Origin: CALMFQ01 sp964495595
GTDB lineage: Bacteria > Pseudomonadota > Gammaproteobacteria > Burkholderiales > SCOH01
Length of the DNA: 23,313 nt
Assembly (NCBI GenBank): GCA_964495595.1
Contig: CAZBWH010000050.1
Location: 1-23,313, forward strand
Direction of reading: 5' to 3'
Below are positions 17,029 to 23,313 of the stretch, one piece after another (the stretch's first letter is position 1; each line of letters starts with the position of its first letter). Made by a program: the position numbers and the translations under genes. The notes beneath the pieces were generated by a model. The model saw only the letters and a list, made by a program, of their open reading frames with translations, was not told the DNA's origin and searched no databases.

Positions 17029-17190
17029 TCAATCGTGACGACGGCGGGATGATGGTGCGGATGGGCGAGGCGGTGTCGCCAGGGAGTCGTGGGGGTGCGG
17101 CGCCGGTCGTTCGGCAGTGGCTTTGCGTGCAGCGGCGATCAGCTCCAGCCCCAAGGCTCGCCGCATTTGCTGTTCCAGTGGGGTCAACAT
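17029..17190 (-). CDS. Small hypothetical protein, 53 residues
   Basis: The frame starts MLTPLEQQMRRALGLELIAA and ends at TGA (17031-17029). A strong GGGAGGTG lies about 4-5 nt before the ATG, which is the main support. The first 27 residues can form a charged amphipathic helix. The rest is rich in Pro, Ser, Arg and His and is probably disordered. There is no signal peptide or known motif. It is divergent from the GT4 gene. It could be real or chance; homologues would decide. Confidence 0.4.
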   Translation of the reverse strand: MLTPLEQQMRRALGLELIAAARKATAERPAPHPHDSLATPPRPSAPSSRRRHD

Positions 17191-17355
17191 GATGCACCTC
17201 CCTTGTTTTGCCGTGCTGGCAGATAGGATATCGGCAAGACGGCGGTGAAACTGAACCGTCGCGGTGCTTTTCTTGTCTGCCCCTGGCCGGCTGCCAGTGC
17301 AATGTTATCGCCACATTAGCGGCGTATGGTGCTGTTGACGCCAGAGGAGCCAGTC

Positions 17356-18531
17356 ATGCGGGTATTGATGATTTCGGATGTCTATTTTCCGCGGGTAAAC
17401 GGGGTATCAACCTCGATCCGCACCTTCCGCCAGGCCCTGCTGCAGCAGGGGGTGGACAGTACGTTGGTCGCGCCGGGCTACCCTGGCCAGGTGGAGCCTG
17501 ACGACGCGGTGGTCAGGGTGCCGGGCCGTTATCTGCCGTTTGATCCGGAAGACCGGTTGATGCGCTACCGGAAGCTTCGCGCCGCCCTGCGCAGCATCGA
17601 TCCGCATCAATTTGACCTGATCCATGTCCAGACTCCTTTTGCCGCCCACTATGCGGGAGTGGCTAGCGGGCGACGCTTTCGCAAGCCGGTTGTCAGTACC
17701 TATCACACATTGTTTGCCGAATACATTCATTGCTACGCGCCGTGGTTGCCTGGCGGTATCGGGCGTCGGCTGGCGCAGCGGCTGTCACGCAGCCAGTGCA
17801 ATGCGGTAGACATGGTGGTCGCCCCTTCAGCAATCATGCATGAGACGCTACGCGGCTATGGCGTGAACAGCCGGATCGAGGTGGTTCCTACCGGGCTGCC
17901 ATTGCAGCATTTTCATCATGGCGACGGAGCGGGTTTTCGCAGCCGGTTCGGCATCGAGCAGGATCGGCCGGTTGCACTGTATGTCGGGCGGGTGGCGCAT
18001 GAAAAAAACCTCCCCTTGCTGCTGCAGATGATGCAGCTGCTGAAAAAGCGCCAGCCGGAGTTACTGCTGTTGATTGCCGGTGAAGGCCCTGCGCTGCCCG
18101 GCCTGCAACGTCAGGCGCAGCGGCTGGGGGTGGCGGGTCAGGTGAGATTCATCGGCTATCTGGATCGACAACGCGAACTGGTCGATTGCTACCATGCGGC
18201 GGATGTATTTGTGTTTCCCTCGCAAACCGAAACGCAAGGGTTGGTACTGCTGGAGGCGATGGCCTGCGGCAAGCCCGTGGTGGCGGTTCCGGCGATGGGG
18301 GCGGCGGAGATTGTCCTGGCGGGCAAAGGGGCGATTCCGGTCGAGGCGTGTCCAGCGGCATTTGCCAATGCGCTGTCGCGGCTGATCAATCTGCCCCTGA
18401 TGCGATCAGAAATGGCCAGCCAGGCACGCCAGTGGGCTGACCAATGGTCTGACAGTGCCACGGCCATCCGGCTCAAGGCGCACTACCAGAGTCTGCTGGA
18501 GTCTGTCAGCCGTCCGATGGCAACGCACTAG
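17356..18531 (+). CDS. GT4-family glycosyltransferase (GT-B fold)
   Basis: This 391-residue protein starts MRVLMISDVYFPRVNGVSTS. The ATG at 17356 has GAGGAG 6 nt before it and is preferred over the in-frame ATG at 17326, which would add ten residues. The N-terminal acceptor half spans about 1-200. The nucleotide-sugar-binding half follows, with GRVAHEKNL (Arg212, Lys217) and the EX7E motif Glu292/Glu300 in TETQGLVLLEAMACGKPVVA. The opening and overall form resemble alpha-glycosyltransferases that glycosylate diacylglycerol or phosphatidylinositol-type lipids, so a membrane glycolipid or cell-surface role at the inner membrane is plausible but unproven. Its 3' end overlaps the convergent thioesterase gene by 26 bp. 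Confidence 0.9.
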   Translation: MRVLMISDVYFPRVNGVSTSIRTFRQALLQQGVDSTLVAPGYPGQVEPDDAVVRVPGRYLPFDPEDRLMRYRKLRAALRSIDPHQFDLIHVQTPFAAHYAGVASGRRFRKPVVSTYHTLFAEYIHCYAPWLPGGIGRRLAQRLSRSQCNAVDMVVAPSAIMHETLRGYGVNSRIEVVPTGLPLQHFHHGDGAGFRSRFGIEQDRPVALYVGRVAHEKNLPLLLQMMQLLKKRQPELLLLIAGEGPALPGLQRQAQRLGVAGQVRFIGYLDRQRELVDCYHAADVFVFPSQTETQGLVLLEAMACGKPVVAVPAMGAAEIVLAGKGAIPVEACPAAFANALSRLINLPLMRSEMASQARQWADQWSDSATAIRLKAHYQSLLESVSRPMATH

Positions 18532-18955
18532 CCGGTACACCACGAACCACTGCAAATGTACCGCTGGCCCGCAATACCAGGCGGTCGCCGACCATCAGCC
18601 GGCAGTCGGCAAAGCCCAAGCGGGTGCCCAGTTTGAGGATTTCTACCCTGGCCTCCAGCCATTCACCCAGCCGGGCAGGAGACAGGAATTCGGAGGCCAG
18701 GTTGGCGGTGACCATCGGCAACGGTGGCTGATGCGCCTGCGACAGGTTAAGTCCCAGCGCGGTGTCGGCCAGGGTAAGCAGCATGCCGCCGTGGGCATTG
18801 CCGTGCAGGTTGAGGTGATGAGGTTGAACCCGCAGCCCGATGAGCTCGGTGCCGTTTGCCGGGCGGGTATACAGCGGACCGAACTGCATCACGAACGGGC
18901 TGCTCAGTGGCAGAGGCCGGAAGCCGTCCGGGATCGAGCCAGCCTCAAGCGGCAT
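18506..18955 (-). CDS. PaaI-type hotdog-fold acyl-CoA thioesterase
   Basis: This 149-residue protein matches the PaaI family in length and in the signature NLHGNAHGGMLLTLADTALG (about 49-68; HGG 55-57, Asp64). These enzymes hydrolyse acyl- or aryl-CoA thioesters in the cytoplasm. The substrate here is unknown. The ATG lies inside the end of the upstream GST-like gene (11-nt overlap), so translational coupling is likely. The 3' end overlaps the convergent GT4 gene. Confidence 0.85.
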   Translation of the reverse strand: MPLEAGSIPDGFRPLPLSSPFVMQFGPLYTRPANGTELIGLRVQPHHLNLHGNAHGGMLLTLADTALGLNLSQAHQPPLPMVTANLASEFLSPARLGEWLEARVEILKLGTRLGFADCRLMVGDRLVLRASGTFAVVRGVPASALPSDG

Positions 18956-19703
18956 AGGTCTTGTCCAGATAGGCCACGATGTCGGCCGATTCGAACATCT
19001 GCACCCCGGTGTTCGGATCGATCAGATAAGGCACCTGTACCTTGCCATACAGTTGCAGGAAGCCGTGGCGCTTGGTGTCTGGCAACGGGCGGTATTTACC
19101 CGGCTTGAGCCGGAACGCCGCCGGACCCATGTCGGCCCATTGCTGCTTGCCCAGATTGATCAACCGGTAAGGCAACTCCAGCTGGCACAGCCGTTCACGT
19201 ACCAGACGCGAATACGGGCTGGATTCGAAACTGTAGAGGATCAGCGGGTCTTCCGGCTCGATCGATGGCCGGGCGGTCAGCTTGCCGGTAAGCCGGATGG
19301 CCGATGCAAGCTCTGAGCGCAGCAGGCCGGTCAGCGAGGGCTGCAGCGCGGCTGGTGGCTCGCTTCCCCGGTATTGCTGGAACAGGTGGTCGACGATGTC
19401 GCGCGCACCGCGATAGCCGCGATCCACGTTCGGATCAAACAGGAACGGGACTTGCTGAGTGCCGGACATCAGTTGCAGATCGCTGGCAAACCGGGTGCCT
19501 CCCTGCGGACACGGAATGATCGATGCATTCAGATTCAGTTCGGTCAGGGCTTCGCGTACCAGCCGGCATTCTGCGTCGTCTTCACGGTCAAACAGCATCA
19601 GGGCACGCTGCGGGAGGCTTACGGCCTTGCTGGCACTGGTGCCACGCCAGCCGCGCACAGTTGATGACGCAGTCGATAGCAATACATCAAGCAAGTGATT
19701 CAT
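18945..19703 (-). CDS. Tandem GST-N/thioredoxin-fold protein
   Basis: This 252-residue protein carries two glutathione-S-transferase N-terminal (glutaredoxin-like) folds. They span about 34-108 (ALMLFDREDDAEC...QVPFLFDPN) and about 154-250 (LILYSFESSPYSRLVRERL...QVPYLIDPN...ESADIVAYLDK). Each keeps the cis-Pro loop (VPFL, VPYL). The CxxC redox motif is absent; the first fold has DDAEC with Cys46 and the second has SSPYS. There is no all-alpha GST C-terminal domain. The ATG at 19703 is chosen because AAAGG precedes it and the encoded start MNHLLDVLL fits; a longer frame to 19769 lacks support. It lies 43 bp after the hydrolase gene and overlaps the thioesterase gene. Confidence 0.82.
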   Translation of the reverse strand: MNHLLDVLLSTASSTVRGWRGTSASKAVSLPQRALMLFDREDDAECRLVREALTELNLNASIIPCPQGGTRFASDLQLMSGTQQVPFLFDPNVDRGYRGARDIVDHLFQQYRGSEPPAALQPSLTGLLRSELASAIRLTGKLTARPSIEPEDPLILYSFESSPYSRLVRERLCQLELPYRLINLGKQQWADMGPAAFRLKPGKYRPLPDTKRHGFLQLYGKVQVPYLIDPNTGVQMFESADIVAYLDKTYAA

Positions 19704-19746
19704 GATGGCCTTTCGCCGGAAGAAATCGCGACGAGTATCGCAGGAC

Positions 19747-20559
19747 TCAAGCAGCCTGAATACTGTCACGGGTCAATAAAAACCGGATCATCTGCCTGAT
19801 CTGCTCGGCAGCCTGCTGCGGATGCTCCAGCGGAAACAGATGGCCGCCATCCAGTTGCCGGCAGACAATGCCATGATGCCGCTGCATGTTGCGAACGTCG
19901 ATGCCGTGAACCAAATGCGAGTCACGGCCGCCGAGAAATCCAGCCGGCACCCGCAGCTTGCCACGCCAGGCCGGGTAGCTGTGCGGCAGATGACAATAGA
20001 TCAGGTACTCGATTTCCGGTTCGAACAACAGACGCACCCGGCCGTTTTCGGTCGGGATGGTGCAATGGCCGGCGTAGTCGGCCAGGCAGTCGGCGTCAAA
20101 ATGACGGAACAACGGCTTGTCGCGGAAAAAACGGGCCGCATCGACGGCGGAGGGCCATTCGCGCCGCCGTGAGCGGCAGGCACTGGCAGGCGTGATGCGA
20201 TCCATCACGCCGAAACGCTTGGCCATGGCCAGCATGGTGGATTTCATCCGCCCCATGATTGGCGAATCGAGCAGCACGATGGCCTTGAACAGGTCCGGGC
20301 GGCGCAGCGCGGTAAAAAACGATAGAAAACCGCCGAGTGAATGCCCCAGCGCAATGACCGGTTGATCATAGTGCTGTTCCAGATACAGGATCAGCTCATC
20401 GATCAGGTTAGGCCAGCCCTCGGTAACCGGAAAGCGCGGATCGTGGCCGATGGCATTGATGTAGCCGATCTGGTAGTCCGCCTCCAGATAGCCGAACAAC
20501 TTGCGATAAGCCTGCGCCGGAAACCCGTTGGCATGAGAAAAATGGATGATGTCACGCAT
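19747..20559 (-). CDS. Alpha/beta hydrolase
   Basis: This 270-residue cytoplasmic protein starts MRDIIHFSHANGFPAQAY with AAGGG about 6 nt before the ATG. The open frame extends upstream to 20706, but that part lacks a ribosome binding site and reads as non-coding. It has the HANGFP oxyanion-type strand and the nucleophile elbow GHSLGG with Ser74. The likely acid is Asp213 (GGRDSHLVHG) and the likely base His240 (LDGGHLFPLEHP). It is a lipase/esterase-like hydrolase of unknown substrate. It is probably first in an operon with the GST-like and thioesterase genes; a fatty-acyl or detoxification role is inference. Confidence 0.87.
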   Translation of the reverse strand: MRDIIHFSHANGFPAQAYRKLFGYLEADYQIGYINAIGHDPRFPVTEGWPNLIDELILYLEQHYDQPVIALGHSLGGFLSFFTALRRPDLFKAIVLLDSPIMGRMKSTMLAMAKRFGVMDRITPASACRSRRREWPSAVDAARFFRDKPLFRHFDADCLADYAGHCTIPTENGRVRLLFEPEIEYLIYCHLPHSYPAWRGKLRVPAGFLGGRDSHLVHGIDVRNMQRHHGIVCRQLDGGHLFPLEHPQQAAEQIRQMIRFLLTRDSIQAA

Positions 20560-20578
20560 GGCTACCCTTCCCGCCAGA

Positions 20579-20622
20579 TCAAACGCACGTTTGAAATTAG
20601 CAGTCCGGCAAGGTGGCCACAA
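20579..20622 (-). promoter_or_regulatory. Promoter with overlapping operator for the hydrolase operon
   Basis: On the minus strand TTGTGG (20622-20617) and TAATTT (20599-20594, preceded by TG-C) are spaced by 17 bp. TCAAACG-CA-CGTTTGA (20579-20594 on the plus strand) is a perfect inverted repeat with 7-bp arms. It begins at the -10 box and is centred on the predicted start site. This placement suits a repressor of the TetR or similar dimeric type. The leader would be about 28 nt. The promoter boxes are weak; the repeat itself is certain. Confidence 0.42.
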
Positions 20623-20656
20623 GCACAAAAACAGCCAAAGCAATTGACTGCAGCGC

Positions 20657-21571
20657 TCAGTCTGGGAAAGGCCCGACCCGCCTGGCCATGCCATCGACCA
20701 GGCCACGTACCATCATCTTGATCCTGAGAAGCTTCTTCGGCAAAAGCAGTAAACCGCAGACGCTGATCAGCAAGCCCCGCAGCAGCAAGGTGATTCGCCA
20801 CAACAGCGGAATGTAGCCATGGCGCAACAGCAATAGAACGTTACGGGTACCATAGTAGTAGCGCAAGGGGTGGTGATTGGGGAACGCGCGGCGACCGAAC
20901 ACCCCCAGACGGATACTGCCGTCTCCCAATTCATGCGCCATCCTGGCCTGGGTAACGCCAAACAGTCGGTAGCCAGCCGCACCGGCGCGCAAGCACCATT
21001 CTGTGTCAACATGATCAATGAATAGGCCCTCATCCATCAGGCCAACGACACGCAATACTTGCGCAGGAATAAGCATCCCCGATGCAATCAGGAAATCAAC
21101 CGGTACGATTTCCTGCCCGGCGGCCTGGGGCTGCCGCTTCAACAGGCCGTGGCGGAAGCGAACGAAATGCGATTGCTGGCCAGTACGCCGATCGACAAAA
21201 CAGGGACCCACAGCGGCGGTACGCGCCGGTAACTGCACCAAAGCGGATAGCAAAGTTGTCAGTGTGCCCGGCTGAGGCAAGCTGTCTTGATCCATTAGCC
21301 ACACGAAGTCGGATCCGCGGCGCAAGGCAAACTCGATACCGGCGTTCTGTGCCTGCGCAATCCCACCGTTCACCGACTGGGGAATAAAATCGATCGCGCC
21401 GTTCTGTGCCAGAGCCTGTAGTGTTCGCTGGGTCTCGACGCCGGAACCATTGTCAATCAGGACCACATGCCTGACCTGGCTTGCCAGCGATGCCAGCAAA
21501 GCGGCCAACTGCTGCGGCTGCGGATGGTAGGACACAACTACTGCGCATACGTTGGGGTATTCAGCACGCAT
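20657..21571 (-). CDS. GT2-family glycosyltransferase, rhamnosyltransferase-like
   Basis: This 304-residue protein is of the GT-A type. It shows CAVVVSYHP at the N-terminus, IDNGS (39-43), NGGIAQAQNAGI and the metal-binding-type DQDS (94-97), then FIDHVDTEWCLRA and the AHELGDG segment found in dTDP-rhamnosyltransferases of O-antigen loci. A hydrophobic C-terminal stretch at about 250-280 may attach it to the inner membrane. Its ATG overlaps the stop of the acetyltransferase gene by 1 nt. It is the last gene of the glycan cluster here. The donor and acceptor are unknown. Confidence 0.87.
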   Translation of the reverse strand: MRAEYPNVCAVVVSYHPQPQQLAALLASLASQVRHVVLIDNGSGVETQRTLQALAQNGAIDFIPQSVNGGIAQAQNAGIEFALRRGSDFVWLMDQDSLPQPGTLTTLLSALVQLPARTAAVGPCFVDRRTGQQSHFVRFRHGLLKRQPQAAGQEIVPVDFLIASGMLIPAQVLRVVGLMDEGLFIDHVDTEWCLRAGAAGYRLFGVTQARMAHELGDGSIRLGVFGRRAFPNHHPLRYYYGTRNVLLLLRHGYIPLLWRITLLLRGLLISVCGLLLLPKKLLRIKMMVRGLVDGMARRVGPFPD

Positions 21572-22218
21572 CAGCCGCCCTTCCGGATCAAGGCTGCAGG
21601 GTTACCTGCGACGGTACACGCTGCAGGCACATTCCGGATCACCACCGATCCCGCACCAACAATGCTCGCGGTGCCTAGCTGCACCCCTGGAATAACCAGC
21701 GCCCCGACACCAAGATCGGCATGTTCTGCAACGGTCACGTTGCCTGCCAGCCGCACACCTGGGGCCAAGGTTGCGAATTCGCCAACGCGGCAATCATGGC
21801 TGATGGAGCTGGCGATATTGACAATCACATGATCGGCAAGACTTGCCCTGGCCTGAATCACGACTTGTGCCGCAATCTGGACGCCCTCTCCCAACTTGGC
21901 ACGGGCGGAAACCTGGGCGGAGGGATGTACCAGACCAGGAAAACAGGGCGCAGGGAGGAGTTGACGGGCCGACTCGACGATCCGTTGCCGGAGCTGGCTA
22001 TTGCCCACTCCGATTACGAGAGCCGCATCAGGATGGGTCTGCCAATACTGAAGATCACCCAATACCGGATAGCCGAGGTATTCATCAGCGGCCTGAAGGT
22101 CGGCATCAACAAGAAAGCCCGCCACCCGCCAGTGCGGACGAACCGCATTGATGGCATCTACCAGATCAAGCACTTCAGCGGCGTGCCCACCGGTGCCAAA
22201 GATGAATAATGGCCTCAC
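21571..22218 (-). CDS. PglD/NeuD/PerB-type sugar O- or N-acetyltransferase
   Basis: This 215-residue protein starts at GTG with GGAG about 8 nt before it. The start overlaps the upstream stop by 4 nt (GTGA). The N-terminal domain has the nucleotide-sugar-binding GTGGHAAEV (8-16). The C-terminal left-handed beta-helix (about 97-205) has hexapeptide repeats and the catalytic-type His141-Asp142 in SISHDCRVG. Family members acetylate UDP-amino sugars (bacillosamine, perosamine) or sialic acid precursors. No matching aminotransferase or dehydratase gene lies in the window, so the substrate is open. Confidence 0.87.
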   Translation of the reverse strand: MRPLFIFGTGGHAAEVLDLVDAINAVRPHWRVAGFLVDADLQAADEYLGYPVLGDLQYWQTHPDAALVIGVGNSQLRQRIVESARQLLPAPCFPGLVHPSAQVSARAKLGEGVQIAAQVVIQARASLADHVIVNIASSISHDCRVGEFATLAPGVRLAGNVTVAEHADLGVGALVIPGVQLGTASIVGAGSVVIRNVPAACTVAGNPAALIRKGG

Positions 22219-23313
22219 AGCCTTACTCCAGACTGACGGGCAAAACGGCGAATCAACTTGAGGCGTGAATGTAATTGCACGGCAGGGCTAAACAAGTTAC
22301 GAGTCAGCCGCTGGCCAGCGCGGGCAACACTGGCCAGCGACCCTTGTTCGATCAACCTCAACACGCTTTCGGCAATCATGTCCGGCCTTGGGGCAATCAA
22401 CGCCATGTCGCGCTGGTCAACGTATGCCGGGTTGAGATTGAGTACATCAGTTGCTGCCATGCACACGCCACACAATGAAGCCTCGACACAACACCCGGTC
22501 GGAAAGCCATCAAAGTTGCCCTCATGCAGCAGATATGGCTGATTGGGCGAAATGATCAGATCCATCCGGCGATAAAACTGCTGCAACGCAGGCGTGTTCA
22601 ATCGGCCGTGAAACTGGATGAGTGATGTCAGACCCTCGGTATTCCAGTCTGCAGCAGTACAACTGCCAACGACATGAAACCTGAACGGCAAGTCGGGGCG
22701 CCGGGCTATCAACTGGCGAACACTTTCAATGAATTCCGGATATCCCTTGTTAGCACCATGCGGCATATACTTCTCTGCTACAAAACAGATATCCAGCGTA
22801 GCCTTGCCAGAAGGAAAGTGGTGTCTCACGTCGTCAACCGACGAAAAATACAATGGATTGACCACCACGCCGAAGATCAGTGTGCGCGGCACACTGCTAC
22901 CATAGCGCTGCAGAAGATAGTCTTCGGTCACTTTTTGCGTGCAGACAACATGTTGCAGCAAGGGCGATTGCAAGACACGATCCAGTTTGCGATCGCTCTC
23001 GGCTTCGTGCAAGCCAAACCCGCCTCCAGGATAAAGGGTCAGCAGAAAAGGGAGTTGTCGCTGCTCCAGTAAAGGCAGATAAGCGTAGGCATTGTTGAGG
23101 AAGTTCAGATAAACCAGCCCGCACCCTTCCAGCCTCTCGGGCGAAAGCGGCAGGATTCGCTGCGCATGCTGCGGGTAATGTTGCGCATATTCGCGATGGG
23201 CCGAGTCGAAATCCGCGTAGCTGGACAGGATACGCAGGCCGGGGAACTGCTCGAGATAGGTATTGTACTCAGCGACCCGAAATCCGGTCAGCAGATTGGG
23301 GAAAAAGTCATCC
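22215..23313 (-). CDS. GT-B glycosyltransferase, C-terminal 365 residues (start beyond window)
   Basis: The frame is open from the right edge to the stop at 22215. An internal ATG at 23012 is not the true start, since conserved-looking protein continues upstream (DDFFPNLLTGFRVAEYNTYL...). The C-terminal half has NKGYPEFIESVRQL, FRFHVVGS, FHGRLNTPALQQFYRRMDLIISPN and a GNFDGFPTGCCVEASLCG donor-site motif, which places it in the GT4-like family. It is coupled to the acetyltransferase gene by a 4-nt overlap. It probably acts in synthesis of a surface glycan. The specific sugar cannot be read from the sequence. Confidence 0.85.
   Translation of the reverse strand, partial: DDFFPNLLTGFRVAEYNTYLEQFPGLRILSSYADFDSAHREYAQHYPQHAQRILPLSPERLEGCGLVYLNFLNNAYAYLPLLEQRQLPFLLTLYPGGGFGLHEAESDRKLDRVLQSPLLQHVVCTQKVTEDYLLQRYGSSVPRTLIFGVVVNPLYFSSVDDVRHHFPSGKATLDICFVAEKYMPHGANKGYPEFIESVRQLIARRPDLPFRFHVVGSCTAADWNTEGLTSLIQFHGRLNTPALQQFYRRMDLIISPNQPYLLHEGNFDGFPTGCCVEASLCGVCMAATDVLNLNPAYVDQRDMALIAPRPDMIAESVLRLIEQGSLASVARAGQRLTRNLFSPAVQLHSRLKLIRRFARQSGVRL

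Noticed and set aside
16943..17314. 123-codon minus-strand frame in the propeller/GT4 gap
   Set aside because: It has no ribosome binding site and a composition unlike a protein; the overlapping 53-codon frame in another phase has a strong one.
20560..20706. N-terminal extension of the hydrolase
   Set aside because: The extra 49 residues include Trp/Cys-rich sequence unlike the family, and they overlap the end of the GT2 gene and the promoter-like region; the ATG at 20559 has a ribosome binding site.
1..23313. Mobile element, CRISPR array or phage region
   Set aside because: No transposase, integrase, attachment duplication, spacer-repeat array or structural phage gene was seen; the only tandem repeats are inside the giant gene.

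Overview
The window looks like a chromosomal segment of a Gram-negative, GC-rich proteobacterium. It carries a TonB-dependent outer-membrane receptor, periplasmic proteins with Sec signals, and large RTX-type proteins without Sec signals. Protein style and gene mix suggest a betaproteobacterium, perhaps of the order Neisseriales, but this is an impression without a database search. No rRNA, tRNA, CRISPR array, insertion sequence or phage gene was seen.

Layout. (1) 1-8519, minus strand: one continuous frame of at least 2839 codons, the N-terminal part of a giant RTX / S-layer-like surface protein that runs off the left edge. It has N-terminal repeats, scattered calcium-binding nonapeptides, a Gly-rich linker encoded by a 9-bp minisatellite, and an Ala/Thr-rich repeat region. 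(2) 8520-9087: a 568-bp divergent intergenic region with a palindrome, a terminator-like hairpin and a TTAGGG-type operator candidate. (3) 9088-13912, plus strand: a tight three-gene operon of TonB receptor, periplasmic ABC_sub_bind-type binding protein and membrane hybrid histidine kinase, with a 2-nt gap and then a 1-nt overlap. (4) 13928-14872, minus: a protein with three DUF5648-type repeats, no Sec signal and a hydrophobic C-terminus. (5) 15089-15811, plus: a stand-alone SBP_bac_3-type periplasmic protein. (6) 15854-16804, minus: a secreted beta-propeller-like protein, followed by a small 53-codon ORF on the same strand. (7) 17356-18531, plus: a GT4 glycosyltransferase. (8) 18506-20559, minus: a probable operon of alpha/beta hydrolase, tandem GST-N/thioredoxin-fold protein and PaaI-type thioesterase. 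(9) 20657-23313, minus: translationally coupled glycan genes encoding a GT-B transferase (cut by the right edge), a PglD/NeuD-type acetyltransferase and a GT2 rhamnosyltransferase-like enzyme.

How the parts may work together. A 26-bp element containing CCTTAGGG occurs between the giant gene and the TonB/kinase operon (8874-8899). It recurs with 19 of 26 identical bases between the DUF5648 gene and the periplasmic binding-protein gene (14985-15010), where it forms a perfect 8-bp inverted repeat. The kinase belongs to the group with SHDLRQP-type H-boxes, whose known members work with LuxR-type response regulators. I therefore infer that receptor, binding protein and kinase form a ligand-sensing relay. 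Through a response regulator encoded elsewhere, it would control two Sec-less, probably type-I-secreted surface proteins and a solute-binding protein. The kinase/operator link is inference. The glycan genes at the right could supply surface polysaccharide or glycoprotein sugars, but nothing here ties them directly to the giant protein.
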